Assembly: GCA_018136815.1 (NCBI GenBank)
Contig: CM030945.1
Span: 2,176,091-2,240,090 of the forward strand
DNA from: Isochrysis galbana
Lineage: Eukaryota > Haptophyta > Isochrysidales > Isochrysidaceae
Direction: 5' to 3'
Length of the DNA stretch: 64,000 nucleotides
Shown here: piece by piece, positions 1 to 9,124 of the stretch
Layout of the letters: every line of letters begins with the position of its first letter
Numbering within the stretch: position 1 is the first letter of the stretch
The notes under the pieces: model-generated
What the model was told of the DNA's origin: nothing
Database searches by the model: none
The model's input: only the letters and a program-made list of their open reading frames with translations
Program-made: the position numbers and the translations under genes

Positions 1-165
1 GCCGTGCGTTCACTCTTTCCGCGGGGGAACTCTGGGCGCGGAGTGCGGTCGGGAACCTTGGGGGCACCCCCTGGGACCGGGGGACTTTTACAGTATATGA
101 TGATAACATTTACGTAAACAGGTGATATGTCTTTTGATCTCCCTCCCCCCCGGGTCTTGGCGTTG
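1..165 (+). repeat. Dispersed repeat, copy of 58905-59065
   Basis: The first 165 bases match 58905-59065 in the same orientation with scattered substitutions. Shared landmarks are gccgtgcgttcactctttcc, the run gggaccggggg, and acgtaaac followed by a C-rich stretch. The right-hand copy continues into a sequence found inverted at 3108-3245, so both are pieces of one longer interspersed repeat. No coding potential is seen. Confidence 0.85.
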
Positions 166-321
166 CACACACGCCCATCGCTCGAGGCCTCGTACAGCTG
201 TGGGTGTTGCTCGAGGGCAGCTGGCTCTGCGGCACGGCGCGCCACTCCATATGGCTCGCTCGGGGAAGAGTCCTAGTGCACCTCCAAGCGCACTCTCTCT
301 TGGACCTACACGGTGCCTAGG

Positions 322-437
322 TAGTTTTATTGTAAAGAGTGCGCCTCACGACTATCGCAAAGAGTTTTATTGTAAAGAGTGCGCCTCACGACTATCGCAA
401 GGAGTTTTATTGTAAAGAGTGCGCCTCACAAGTACCG
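322..437 (+). repeat. Tandem repeat, 39-bp unit, three copies
   Basis: Three head-to-tail copies of a 39-base unit beginning agttttattgtaaagagtgc; the third diverges near its end. A short open frame across the array only translates the repeat. Confidence 0.9.
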
Positions 438-1744
438 CGAGCACGAGTACTTTTGTAGACCGGTCCGCGCGCAACTACAATCTTGATCAGAATCCTAAGG
501 AGTACTAGAGTCGAGTTTTATTTTAAACGCGCGCATTAATACCTGAGAGGTTCACAAAAGCACGCAATCCCTGTATACATATATTTATATCCCCATCTAC
601 CGGTAGTTCACACAGCTATTTTCATGTACGGGAGGTATGCATATTATATAGTAGAGGTATACATATATGTTTATATCCCATCTACATATTTAGAGCTCAC
701 AGCTCACAGCTACCGGTAGTTCCTGTGGGAGTGGTAATTGAAATTTTGTGATTGATGATTGATTGTCTTGCATCCAACTAGGTGCTAGGTGGTAGGTGGT
801 AGGTGGTAGTGGTGGGTGGGAGGCCAGGCAAAATCAGGTGGCGGGATTGATTTTGCTATTGCTATGGCTTTGGCCTCACTCGCACGCTCACTCACCGCGC
901 GCGCGCAGCGCGCAGTCCTCTGTTCCGGACATAGGGGTCTCCTAGAAACACGGTGAAACACACTGTTTTTGACTACCGTAGAAACACACTGTTCCTGTGT
1001 TTAACACCTAGGATCATATATGTATTTCCGGCTTTGGCTTTGGCTTTGGCACCTCCGCACTTGGGGTCTCAGTGCCTGTCCCGTCTCGTGCTCGGGCAAC
1101 GGTGTCGTCTTGCGTTACCGCCTTCATCAAGTTATTCGCATGATTTACTATGCGCTATGCTTTCCCACGTCGCTATAAATTTATCGCGTGGAATACTCGC
1201 CTTTGAATCGTATGTCCGTATCGTTACTTCTAAGATATTGTTCGCTCTCTTCCGCGGTGCAGGGGAGGCTGCTGGGGGGGGCGAAGAAGAAGAACACGTG
1301 GCCAGGGCTCAACGCGCGCCCAGGGAGTGGCTGGGCGCCGAGTAAAGAGATGATGATGGGGCTCTTCTTTTGGGGCGAAAGGAAGAGATGATGATGGGGC
1401 TCTCTCTTCTTATGGGGCTAAAGAGATGAGGATGGGGCTCTCTCTTCTTATGGGGCTCGCTGCCCGATGCAGACTCGCTCAAAGCTTCTTTCTTTCCGCT
1501 TTGGCTCGCGAGCGCGTAACCGCAACACAGCCGGGAGGATGGAAAGGGGAGGGGGCGGGGGGGGAAGGGGCGGGGGGGGGGGAGGGAGGGGGGGGCTTGG
1601 CCCCTGGGCAGAGAGAGAAGTCTCTGATCGGAACCGGAAGCATCGGAGAGCGCGAGCCACCACCGACGGCGCCTGTTCCTTTCCTCTCTCTCGCCCTCTC
1701 GAGACTCTCAACTCGCCACTACTTGCCGGATGGGGGTGGGTGGT
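438..1744. other. No gene recognised; AT-rich then purine-rich spacer
   Basis: Holds near-duplicate tracts around 580-605 and 663-722 (both with taccggtagttc), a ggtaggt microsatellite at 780-820, and repeats of gatgatggggctctctcttc at about 1345-1460. The open frames here are low-complexity and match no family I know. The 3' part may be promoter or 5' UTR of the gene at 1921. Confidence 0.5.
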
Positions 1745-1836
1745 CTCTCGCTCTCCGCTCCTCTCTCTTCTCTCTCTTCTCTCTCTTCTCTCTCTTCTCT
1801 CTCTTCTCTCTCTTCTCTCTCTTCTCTCTCCTCTCA
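1745..1836 (+). repeat. (CTCTCTTCT)n microsatellite
   Basis: About nine copies of a 9-base pyrimidine unit, giving SLF or RER repeats in every frame on both strands. It lies about 90 bases upstream of the ATG at 1921, so it is probably leader or promoter sequence rather than coding. Confidence 0.9.
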
Positions 1837-1920
1837 CACGCCCACGCGCCGCCGACCCCCCTCCGCCCCCTCCGCCCCCCCCCCACGCCCTCCCGCGAAC
1901 GGCTCGCCCACCGTAGTGAT

Positions 1921-2535
1921 ATGCAGGCGTGGCCAGCTCTGCTGCTGCTGCTGCCGGATGCGGTGGCCCAACCCATTCTAGGGATCGATCCGAGAACTGG
2001 AGCCTACGTGCGCGCTCGGCCCGTACGCCTCACTGCAGAGGATCAATTGTTCTTGAGCAGTCCGTATCCCCCGCCTCCTCCCAACCCGTCCCCACCGCCA
2101 CGCGCCATCAGCGAGAATACACCCTCATCTACGATGCGCACCAGTCCCTCTCCGCCTGCATCGCCACTGGCTCTCGTGGATAGTTTGAACTCGTCTGAGA
2201 CGTTTGTAGCTGCTAGCATCTGTGGGGGGGGAAGGAGGAGACTTTCACCTTGGGCACTTGGTTTCCATCGAGGTCTTGGAGCTGAAGCTCCATCAAACTG
2301 CACGGAGCTGTTGGCCAATGGGGGCAGCTCAGGTACTCTGACTCCCGCGGAGGTTTTATTGATTGCTGTCACTGCAACCGCAGTTGTCTTCCTCGTCCTT
2401 GCCGTTGTGGCCGCCATTGTTGCCACTTGCACGTTAAACAAGAAGCGTGGAAAGCAAAGAGTTGGGATCCGAAGAATCCCAGTGGACCACGGGCGTGTGT
2501 TTGGTGCAAAGGGAGCACACATCATCAGCGTATGA
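1921..2535 (+). CDS. Predicted single-pass membrane protein with Pro-rich ectodomain
   Basis: I do not recognise the family. The ATG at 1921 is preferred because it opens a clear signal peptide (MQAWPALLLLLPDAVAQ), whereas the frame upstream is microsatellite. After the signal come a short ectodomain, a proline-rich linker (YPPPPPNPSPPP), two or three Asn-linked glycosylation-type sites, a membrane helix of about 23 residues near residues 143-167 (ending AAIVATC), and a basic cytoplasmic tail (KKRGKQR) of about 37 residues. The layout is that of a type I surface protein; proline-rich stretches are common in algal wall and surface proteins. The frame closes at 2535 without an obvious intron. 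Expression is unproven. Confidence 0.5.
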   Translation: MQAWPALLLLLPDAVAQPILGIDPRTGAYVRARPVRLTAEDQLFLSSPYPPPPPNPSPPPRAISENTPSSTMRTSPSPPASPLALVDSLNSSETFVAASICGGGRRRLSPWALGFHRGLGAEAPSNCTELLANGGSSGTLTPAEVLLIAVTATAVVFLVLAVVAAIVATCTLNKKRGKQRVGIRRIPVDHGRVFGAKGAHIISV

Positions 2536-3062
2536 CAGCTTTGAGCGTACAATACCGTCGACTCACTCGCAGCACGTCAATGTGTGCGAGAGGCCCTTGC
2601 ACACTGCTATCTCTTGATCAACTTCTGAAGTTGCATCGTGTTGTTGAGGCACAGAAAATCATTTTCCCACATATTCTCTTCGAATTCTAGATGGCTGAAC
2701 CTGTGGATCAACCTTCACGGGATCACCTCTGTACACCATTGCCTTCTCTCTCCTGCAATGCTTGTGCATGTGTGCGCTGCTTATCTGAGGACAGATAAAA
2801 CCGTGAGATCAGCCAACGCCAGTCACGAGTATTGAAGGTAGTTTCCGAGTTCACGCTACTTTGCGTGGTGTGCATCTCTATTTTCTTCTCTATTGCGCGT
2901 CGCGTGTCTGCCCCTGCGCGCCTGAGAATTTGAATCGATTTCTGCGCATTGAATATACTCTAGATGGTCTACTGCGCCTGCGGTGCGCAGTGCGCGTCGA
3001 AGAGCGTGAAGGTGCAACGCTTGCGGTTCCCTTTTTCCTTTTGCGTTTACCCCCTCCTGCCC
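2536..3062. other. Intergenic; 3' flank
   Basis: No family is recognised. It ends in gccaacttcggcgtagaa (3063-3080), the left target duplication of the element inserted at 3081. Confidence 0.5.
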
Positions 3063-3080
3063 GCCAACTTCGGCGTAGAA

Positions 3081-4009
3081 TTAAAATTAAAGTAAAATAT
3101 TAATGTTATATCCTAGCCAACCCCACTAGCTAATTGGACACAACTTTTCAGTCCCGGAATCCCGCCATGCCTGACGAGCCAGGTGTCCGAGTGGTACCGG
3201 TACCGGGGGGAGGGGGCACTGCCCCCTCCCCTCGATATTTGTCCTCCCCCCAGTGCAAGCACCGATCCTGCGCACCCCGGCACACCCTCTCCTCGAGGCC
3301 ACGCTGAGGGAAAACCCCTTTCGGGTAAAACAACGCAGGGGGGGGGGGCACTCGTGAGTTTAGGGGCCCAGAGCGCTAATCTCCCTCGCCCGAGCGAGTG
3401 GCCGCGGCGAGCCGCGGCCCTTCCCTCCTGACTCTGGCGCCCCCGTCTTCTCTTACCCAAACGGGGCGAGAAGACACGTATCTGCCGGAGGGGAGAGCTG
3501 CCGCTCCCCCCTCCCCTCCCTCTTCCCTTTTCCTCCTCTCTTCCCTGCGGCGGGGGCCCATGGCGCGCGCCTGCGGCCCCTCTTCAGGTCCCCAGGTGGC
3601 CTGTAGGTGTAGGGGCCTCGAAGCTGGGAGCACAGCTCAGGGGGCAGGTGAGGCTGGGGCATGTTCCTGGCTGGCCCCTCCTGCCTCTCCCTCGCTGGCG
3701 CTCCGCGCCCCTGCGAGTCGACTGGAGCTGGTTGGGGGTTGGGGGGGTGGTCCTGATCAGGGGGGGCCAGGGGGAGGAGGGGCTGGTCAGAGGGATGGGC
3801 TGGCCACGAGGGGCCAGGGCCAGGGCAGGCGAATCAGGCGTGCCTGTGGGGAGAGGGATGGGTCAGCAGCGGCAGTGTGCTCCTGGCAGGCCATCAGGCG
3901 TGCCTGGAGAGCGGGTGGTTCCTCCCCCATCCATGGCAGGGGAGGAGTGGAGAGAGAGGGGGGCTCGTGCCCCCCCATGAGCGAACTAAGTATAAACTTA
4001 GTTGTAGTT
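3081..4009 (-). mobile_element. SINE-like retroposon (copy S1) with double hairpin and target duplication
   Basis: An insertion of 929 bases flanked by an exact 18-base duplication, gccaacttcggcgtagaa, at 3063-3080 and 4010-4027. On the minus strand it starts with an AT-rich hairpin (3984-4003, perfect 8-bp stem, 4-base loop), then an ATG (3976-3978), then a GC-rich hairpin around 3956-3975, and ends A+T-rich next to the left duplication. The long duplication points to target-primed reverse transcription. The inner part (3600-3975) is shared with 4690-5040 and 54770-55085; the distal part (3108-3245) is shared with 59112-59245. An open frame runs from the ATG (MGGHEPP...) but frames differ between copies, so coding is doubtful. 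Confidence 0.8.
3108..3245 (-). repeat. 3' module of the SINE-like repeat, inverted copy at 59112-59245
   Basis: Reverse-complement match to 59112-59245, from tcctagccaaccccactagc to the gaggacaaatatcgagg end. It contains a GC-rich inverted repeat (gagggggcactgccccctcc). In both places it is followed on the sense side by an AT-rich tail, consistent with the 3' end of a retroposon. Confidence 0.85.
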
Positions 4010-4027
4010 GCCAACTTCGGCGTAGAA

Positions 4028-5085
4028 GGTTAGATCTAAAAAACTTCATAATATTCTTACCGCACTCGCGGCGCAGGGAACCACTACCTACACGTAGTAT
4101 ATTTTCTACACCCCCACTCCCCCGACCCTTCCCCCCCCGCGCCGCGCGCCGCCAGCAGGCGACGCAGGCGGCTCCCCCCGTGCACTACTAGGGACCATCT
4201 ATACGGGGGTAGTGCTGCTGAAAAAACAACCAAACCTGAGGCTGCACCCTCTTGGTTTGGCCAGGATATTCCGTGGCCGCTGAATCGCTACCCCACGCCA
4301 CTCCCCAAGCATCCCCAGTCTAAAAAAAAATTCTTGAAAAAGCCCGCTATGCTAGTTTATTTAAGTACACCCTTCCCTGGGTTCACGAATCAATCGCCCT
4401 CGCCTCATCCGTTCCCTCCTTCCCACACCCCCCCTCATTCCTTGTTCTTCGGTTTCGGGGGGTCGGCCCATGTGCACTACCTTAGGCCTAGTGTTGGGAG
4501 GGGGGTGAGACGGGCCTTTTGCCTTTTGTGACCTGGAAACAAGAGCCTGGAAATCGCATCATCTAGGATGAATGCGACAGGGGGGGGGGTGTGATGAGTT
4601 GCAATCACCCTTCGGCTCCCCCCCCCCGCGTGCGCATCCGTGACGGCGTGCGGAAACTTCCATGCGCACGCACGGCGTCCCCGCGGGGGTCCCCAGGAGG
4701 CCGGCAGGGGCCTGGGAGCGCAGCTCAGGGGGCAGGTGAGGCTGGGGCATGGCCCTGGCCCCTCCTGCCTCTCCATCGCTGGCTCTCGAGCCCCTGCCAG
4801 TCGACTGGAGCTGGCTGGGGGGTCCTGATCAGGGGGGGCCAGGGGGAGGAGGGGCTGGTCAGAGGGATGGGCTGGCCACGACAGGCCAGGGCGGGCGAAT
4901 CAGGCGTGCCTGTGGGGAGAGGGATGGGTCAGCATGGCAGTGTGCTCCTGGCAAGCCATCAGGCATGCCAGGAGAGTGGGTGGTTCCTCCCCCATGGCGG
5001 GGGAGGAGTGGAGAGAGGGGGGGGCTCGTGCCCCGCCATGAGTGAACCAAGTATAAACTTAGTTGTAGTGGTGGGGGTATAGGCG
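4028..5085 (-). mobile_element. Composite of SINE-like copy S2, LINE 3' UTR and other repeat pieces
   Basis: The outer parts belong to the S family: 4034-4190 matches 54365-54520 (aaaaaacttcataatattc start), and 4690-5064 matches the hairpin half, with the AT hairpin at 5045-5064. That hairpin has one altered base which, on the minus-strand RNA, is still a G-U pair. Between them lie 4272-4322, found also in the gypsy element at about 24235-24275; 4330-4560, which resembles the LINE 3' UTR at 14440-14560; and 4600-4690, related to the 155-bp repeat at 58400. It is therefore a nested or rearranged cluster. I find no clear target duplication. Confidence 0.65.
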
Positions 5086-5737
5086 ATGGCGACGCGATCG
5101 CGTGCGAATGCGAGGCAATAGTAGCATAGCGGACACCTTCAAGAATGTTTTTTTTCTTCACTTCAAGGGGTAGTGGTAGGAAAGGGAGGGTAGTTAGGGG
5201 TAGCACCAGCAATCTGCCTCGCGCCATGCAAGTAGCGGCCAGTTTTTAAAGATTTTTCAACACTTTTTCCGACCAAATTGCTGATTTTTCTTCTGCACCC
5301 TTCTTCTCCTTTTTTCTTTTACTTCCTAGGACTCGCGCGGATGCGACATTGTTGTCTTTGGGATGCAACATGTGGAAATACCACGAGAGGACGAGATATG
5401 CACAAGATGGCGATTATGTAGTCATGGGTCGCCCTCGAGAATCTCTTTCTTGACGAACGGACACGATATGGGGAAGCCGAAGGATCTTGCCTCTCTCAGG
5501 GAAATCTAGAGGGCGGCTTTTCCGCCATCACTCACAACATACATCACTCTCCTCTCTCTTGCGTCTACTTGCCGGTGACCTTCCTCTTTCCCCCATCATC
5601 ATGGTCATAGTCGATCTGATCCGTACAAATCCACAACATTTGTCTATTCCAACCGGCGCGCGATGTACCCCCGCACTCAGACAACGCAATCAGCTTTCAC
5701 GTCAATCATTAAACCGCAGTTCTCTTTCTCCAACGAA
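5086..5737. other. Intergenic; small fragment shared with 36240-36300
   Basis: A stretch at about 5115-5155 (acaccttcaagaat followed by eight T) is shared with the end of the copia-like fragment near 36270-36295, and both translate on the minus strand to KKNILEG. The remainder, to 5737, is probably the 3' flank of the minus-strand gene that follows. Confidence 0.5.
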
Positions 5738-6856
5738 TCAATTCGAGTCGCTTTGTGTCGCAATACCGGCTGCCCCCGCCGCCGCTGCTACCTCTGCCTG
5801 CATACGCTTGCGCTCCTCTCTCTCTTTTCGCCTTTCTGCCGCAAGCTGTCTTCCAGACACCTTCTTGCGTGCTACTGGCACCGTCCCAAATGGGGACAGC
5901 ACGTGCGGCAACGCACGCTGAATGAGGCCAGAAGCACTGCTGTCTGTAATTCGTGGCTCTAGTGCCTGAATGTTGGCAGCAGTGTCAGGTTGATCTGCAT
6001 GGAGAAAAGGCGACGCATTCGCAATTGTCGCATCCGTAAGCACGCTACCTGCATCCGGCAGGAGTTGTTTGGCCCTTGCCGCAACCTGCACCTCCCAGTG
6101 CCGGTTCACATCAACTGCGCTAGGACTATCTGGCCCGCCTCCATTGTTCGTCTTCCACTGTGTGCGAAGAGCAGCTTGAGCCCGCTGCACTGCTTGCAGC
6201 TGTTCCATCTTCCTTATCCATGGCGGCGGTGTGATCGTGAGTTCCGCCATGGTGCTCTTGATCAATTGAATATCAGAAGCAGCCAGCGGGGCTGAAGACA
6301 GTAGTCTATTTGGAGAAGCTGCAGGTTCGCTCAATGGCAGAGGGTTCGCAGACTCACCAAAGGCGGCAGTAAAGTCGGCGAAATGTGCGCTCTCAACGTC
6401 CACCGCGCCAGTATCATGCGAATCGCCCCGCCGCACTCCAAGGCCTCGACACGCCGTGCCGCCCACAAAGTCTCCAAATTCCTCATCTTTGGCCACGGGG
6501 CGAGATGGGTATGCAGCGGACCCTGCCATTTCATCCGGACTTTCCGCGGAGGAGAAGTTCACCCAAGCCGTCGCGTCGGCATCATCATTCTTGACAGCTA
6601 TGCTTGACGCCGACGCGTCCTCCTCCTCACCGCCTCCTGCCGAAAGAACCTCACCCCATTGCCCAGTCCCATGGGCAGCTCGCCCGGAGCTCCCACTGTC
6701 CTCCTCGATCTGCTCGCCCTCACTCTCCCCGTCTTCGGACTCGCCATTGTCGCCGTGCTCCCCGGGGTCCGACTGATCGTCCAAAACCACGTAGTGCTCT
6801 GCTGCCGGCCCCTCTTCCAGCTCAGCCCCGGCCTCGTCAAGAGACTCGGCGGGCAT
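5738..6856 (-). CDS. Acidic 372-aa protein with adaptor-ear-like motifs
   Basis: Uninterrupted frame with gene-like composition; family not recognised with certainty. The N-terminal 80 residues are highly acidic (Glu/Asp/Ser/Gly). Around residues 95-175 are WVNF, EEFGDFVGG and HFADF, which resemble the short Phe-Gly motifs that bind clathrin-adaptor ear domains in aftiphilin-type proteins. The middle (about 205-245) is helical and amphipathic (WIRKMEQLQAVQRAQAAL), and the C-terminus has a basic coiled-coil-like stretch (AERRKEREERKRMQ) followed by poly-Ala. A role as a vesicle-traffic accessory protein is inference from short motifs only. The start at 6856 is the first ATG of the frame; an upstream exon is possible. 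Confidence 0.55.
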   Translation of the reverse strand: MPAESLDEAGAELEEGPAAEHYVVLDDQSDPGEHGDNGESEDGESEGEQIEEDSGSSGRAAHGTGQWGEVLSAGGGEEEDASASSIAVKNDDADATAWVNFSSAESPDEMAGSAAYPSRPVAKDEEFGDFVGGTACRGLGVRRGDSHDTGAVDVESAHFADFTAAFGESANPLPLSEPAASPNRLLSSAPLAASDIQLIKSTMAELTITPPPWIRKMEQLQAVQRAQAALRTQWKTNNGGGPDSPSAVDVNRHWEVQVAARAKQLLPDAGSVLTDATIANASPFLHADQPDTAANIQALEPRITDSSASGLIQRALPHVLSPFGTVPVARKKVSGRQLAAERRKEREERKRMQAEVAAAAGAAGIATQSDSN

Positions 6857-7082
6857 CGAGACGAGCTGCCCGGCGCTGCTCTATCCCTACTACTTTATCC
6901 CACTATTTCGAGACAAAGATTTTCTTCTTGAGCCGTCTGGGCACCGCAGCTCACGCTTTGAGCTATCTTGGGATTGGCAAACGCCAGACTTTTGAGATTT
7001 TTTTTGTAAAACTTGGGGTTCGGCTCACAATGAAAATTTGGGGGGCACGGGCGTCCCCCCCCCCCCCCCCTTCACGCCCCCA

Positions 7083-7345
7083 CGCCTCGAACTGACCCAC
7101 GACGAATGGAAACACGTGGCGAAACTCTACACTCACCCTTTGCTCAAACACACGGACAAGCACCCCCGCACCCCCACTTCCACTTTCCACTTTAAACACA
7201 TCACTCATAGGAGATTAGGCACGCGCAACCGGTTCGCCACGGCGACCACTATGAGATGCAGGCTATGTGGGAAACACCGCGAGAACTCGACGCATCTGGC
7301 CAGATGCCCTTCCACGCAACAAATATTCCAAACCCAAACCATAGA
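7083..7345 (+). mobile_element. LINE fragment, C-terminal zinc-knuckle region
   Basis: The translation contains FHFKHITHRRLGTRNRF followed by CRLCGKHRENSTHLARCP, a C-x2-C-x8-H-x4-C knuckle typical of the end of non-LTR retrotransposon ORF2. The same block occurs in the LINE derivative at 14325-16837 (HFKHITHRRIATANRF). The LINE sequence stops and gypsy-type sequence begins at about 7370 in the same reading frame, so this is a chance junction of two element fragments. Confidence 0.75.
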
Positions 7346-7369
7346 AGCCGTGGCAGGCGGCCTCTCCCT

Positions 7370-7860
7370 CGACTCGACTGTCGACTGGGTCGTTTGCGCA
7401 TGGCAACGCGGCGCGTGGCTAGTGGAAAGAGCTCAACAAACTCTCCTCACGATGACTCGAGTCTCCAATGAAGGCGGCGCCCATTGGGTCGATCACCTTC
7501 CGTTTCTTCTCATGTCTATGCGAGCGACCGCCGGTCGCGTCGTACCCACGTCACCCGCGGCTATCTTATTTGGTCGGGAGCTTCGTCTTCCAGCTCAACT
7601 TGCTGACCCTACTCCTGTTCTCGAGTTGCTTCCATCTCGGCCTCCGTCCGATGCCGTCACTTACGCCACGGAGCTCAATAAGAAGCTTCTCGAGTCGTGG
7701 CGGTCTGCCCTCGAAAGTACTCAAGAAGCCCAACGTGAGTCGATGCGCTCCGCCTCTCAAAAGTCTAAACTCGGGGTTACCTTCAAACCAGGAGACAGAG
7801 TTTGTCGTCGAATCCCTGGCCACGCCAACAAACTTCAGTATCTCTACTCCGGTCCCTATG
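7370..7860 (+). mobile_element. Ty3/gypsy-like fragment, integrase C-terminal part
   Basis: A short remnant whose translation resembles the end of a gypsy integrase: a target-site region (HWVDHLPFLLMSMRAT), PAAILFGRELRLP, a helical stretch, and the GDRVCRRIPGHANKL SH3-like block. It is a truncated fossil. It runs directly into the LTR-like repeat at 7858. Confidence 0.7.
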
Positions 7861-8180
7861 AATATTCGTGTAAGGTACGCGCTCACAATTACAATTGAAC
7901 AGTTCCCCGTGTTGCCACTGACGCACAAGACACACAGATTCGGATTCCCCATGGTCTCAAGTCCAGGTGTGCAGATTTTGGTCTCGAAATTTGCGATTCG
8001 AATTTTGTTTTTGCTGTTACTATAATTGTTGGCTCGTTTAAGGTAATAAAACGGCATGACTTCGACTTCTCGTTCTGCAGTCGCTCTGCGAGACTCTCTC
8101 TCTCTCTCTCTCCGTCCTCCTCTCTTCGGCCGACGGCAGGAAGATTCGCCCAAAACATTCTCCGGTCCCAGGATGTTCCG
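7858..8180 (+). repeat. LTR-like repeat copy (as at 19384-20395)
   Basis: Starts tgaatattcgtgtaaggtac and follows the 19.4-20.4 kb copies closely to about 8175 (ccggtcccaggatgttccgt), then diverges. Its position just after an integrase end fits a 3' LTR, but its ends are not defined here. Confidence 0.7.
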
Positions 8181-8374
8181 TGGGGGTCTGCTCCCCGCGC
8201 TCCGCGAGCCCCACACTGCTCGTGAGAGCTCTGGGCTCTGCGTGTCCACCACCTCTTGGCCATTCTTCGGCCGATCACTCGCGATCGGACGTCGCGGAAG
8301 CTCCGCGTTTCTAAGAGTGATGCGCCCTACATTCACCACTCTGATTCCCTCCCGTGAGCTCCCGCCTCAATCCT

Positions 8375-8600
8375 CAATCTCCCAAAATAGCCCGCCACGC
8401 GCGGGGGAAGGAAGGGGGGTCCCTCACCGACGCCATCGCCCTTCGTGCTTCGTGGGGCGGGAGGGGGTCGTTCGGAGGGGGGAGGGAGTTGCCGGGGCAG
8501 GTAGGGGGGGACCCTGCGGAATCCTTGGACTTGGAGACCCAGGGGAGGTGGGAAATAGTGGTTAAAATGAGTGAGTGACCGGGCTAGAAGTAGGCGCGCA
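8375..8600 (+). repeat. Dispersed repeat, inverted copy at 39470-39620
   Basis: The stretch ggttaaaatgagtgagtgac and its G-rich upstream part match the reverse complement of 39470-39620. Non-coding; element type unknown. Confidence 0.7.
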
Positions 8601-9124
8601 ACTGAAGATCTTGGTGTCTATTGGCTATTGGTGTCCTGGCAGCCGGACCACTGACCACCCTCCATGGCTCCATGGCCACGGCTGTGTGCCTTTGGGGGCC
8701 CACGAGGATGGAAATACCGTACGGGGAGGGGGAAGGACCGGCCACACCAAGCTGTTGTATTCAATAAAAGAAGGCAATATACTCGTACAACTGGTGAGGG
8801 AGGGGAGAGGGGAGAGGGGAAGCATGAGAATAACTCTAGAGCTCTAAAAAAAGACAAGGAGTCCAGGAAATACAAATCGTGATCATCGAGAGGAAGAAGC
8901 AGAAGAGACGAGCGCGCGGAAGCACAGATGACTTGCATTGGGGGAGAAGAGAGAAGAGCTCTAAGAGAAGAGAAGTGGTAGAAGAAGAGCTCTCTCTCTC
9001 CCCTCTCCCTCTCTCCCTCCCTTCCTCTCTCCCTCCTCCTCTCTCTCGCGCTCTCTCCCTCTCCCTCTCCCGCTCCCGCTCCCGCTCCCTCTCCCCCTCT
9101 TCCGCTCCCCCCCTTCTCTTAGCT
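8601..9124. other. Intergenic / leader with CT-rich tract
   Basis: A CT-rich low-complexity tract at 8990-9115 precedes the ATG at 9125. The open frame continues upstream to 8879 but codes only SLSLSRSRSRS-type sequence there, so I read it as 5' leader. Confidence 0.5.

Noticed and set aside
1426-1920. N-terminal extension of the membrane protein upstream of 1921
   Set aside because: It consists of G-runs and a CTCTCTTCT microsatellite; the signal peptide begins at 1921.
3984-4003. Hairpin near an element end as a Helitron 3' terminus
   Set aside because: Helitrons end in CTRR and make no target duplication. Here there is no CTRR, three copies have 16-18 bp duplications, and the sense strand (from the LINE ORF) puts the hairpin at the 5' end.
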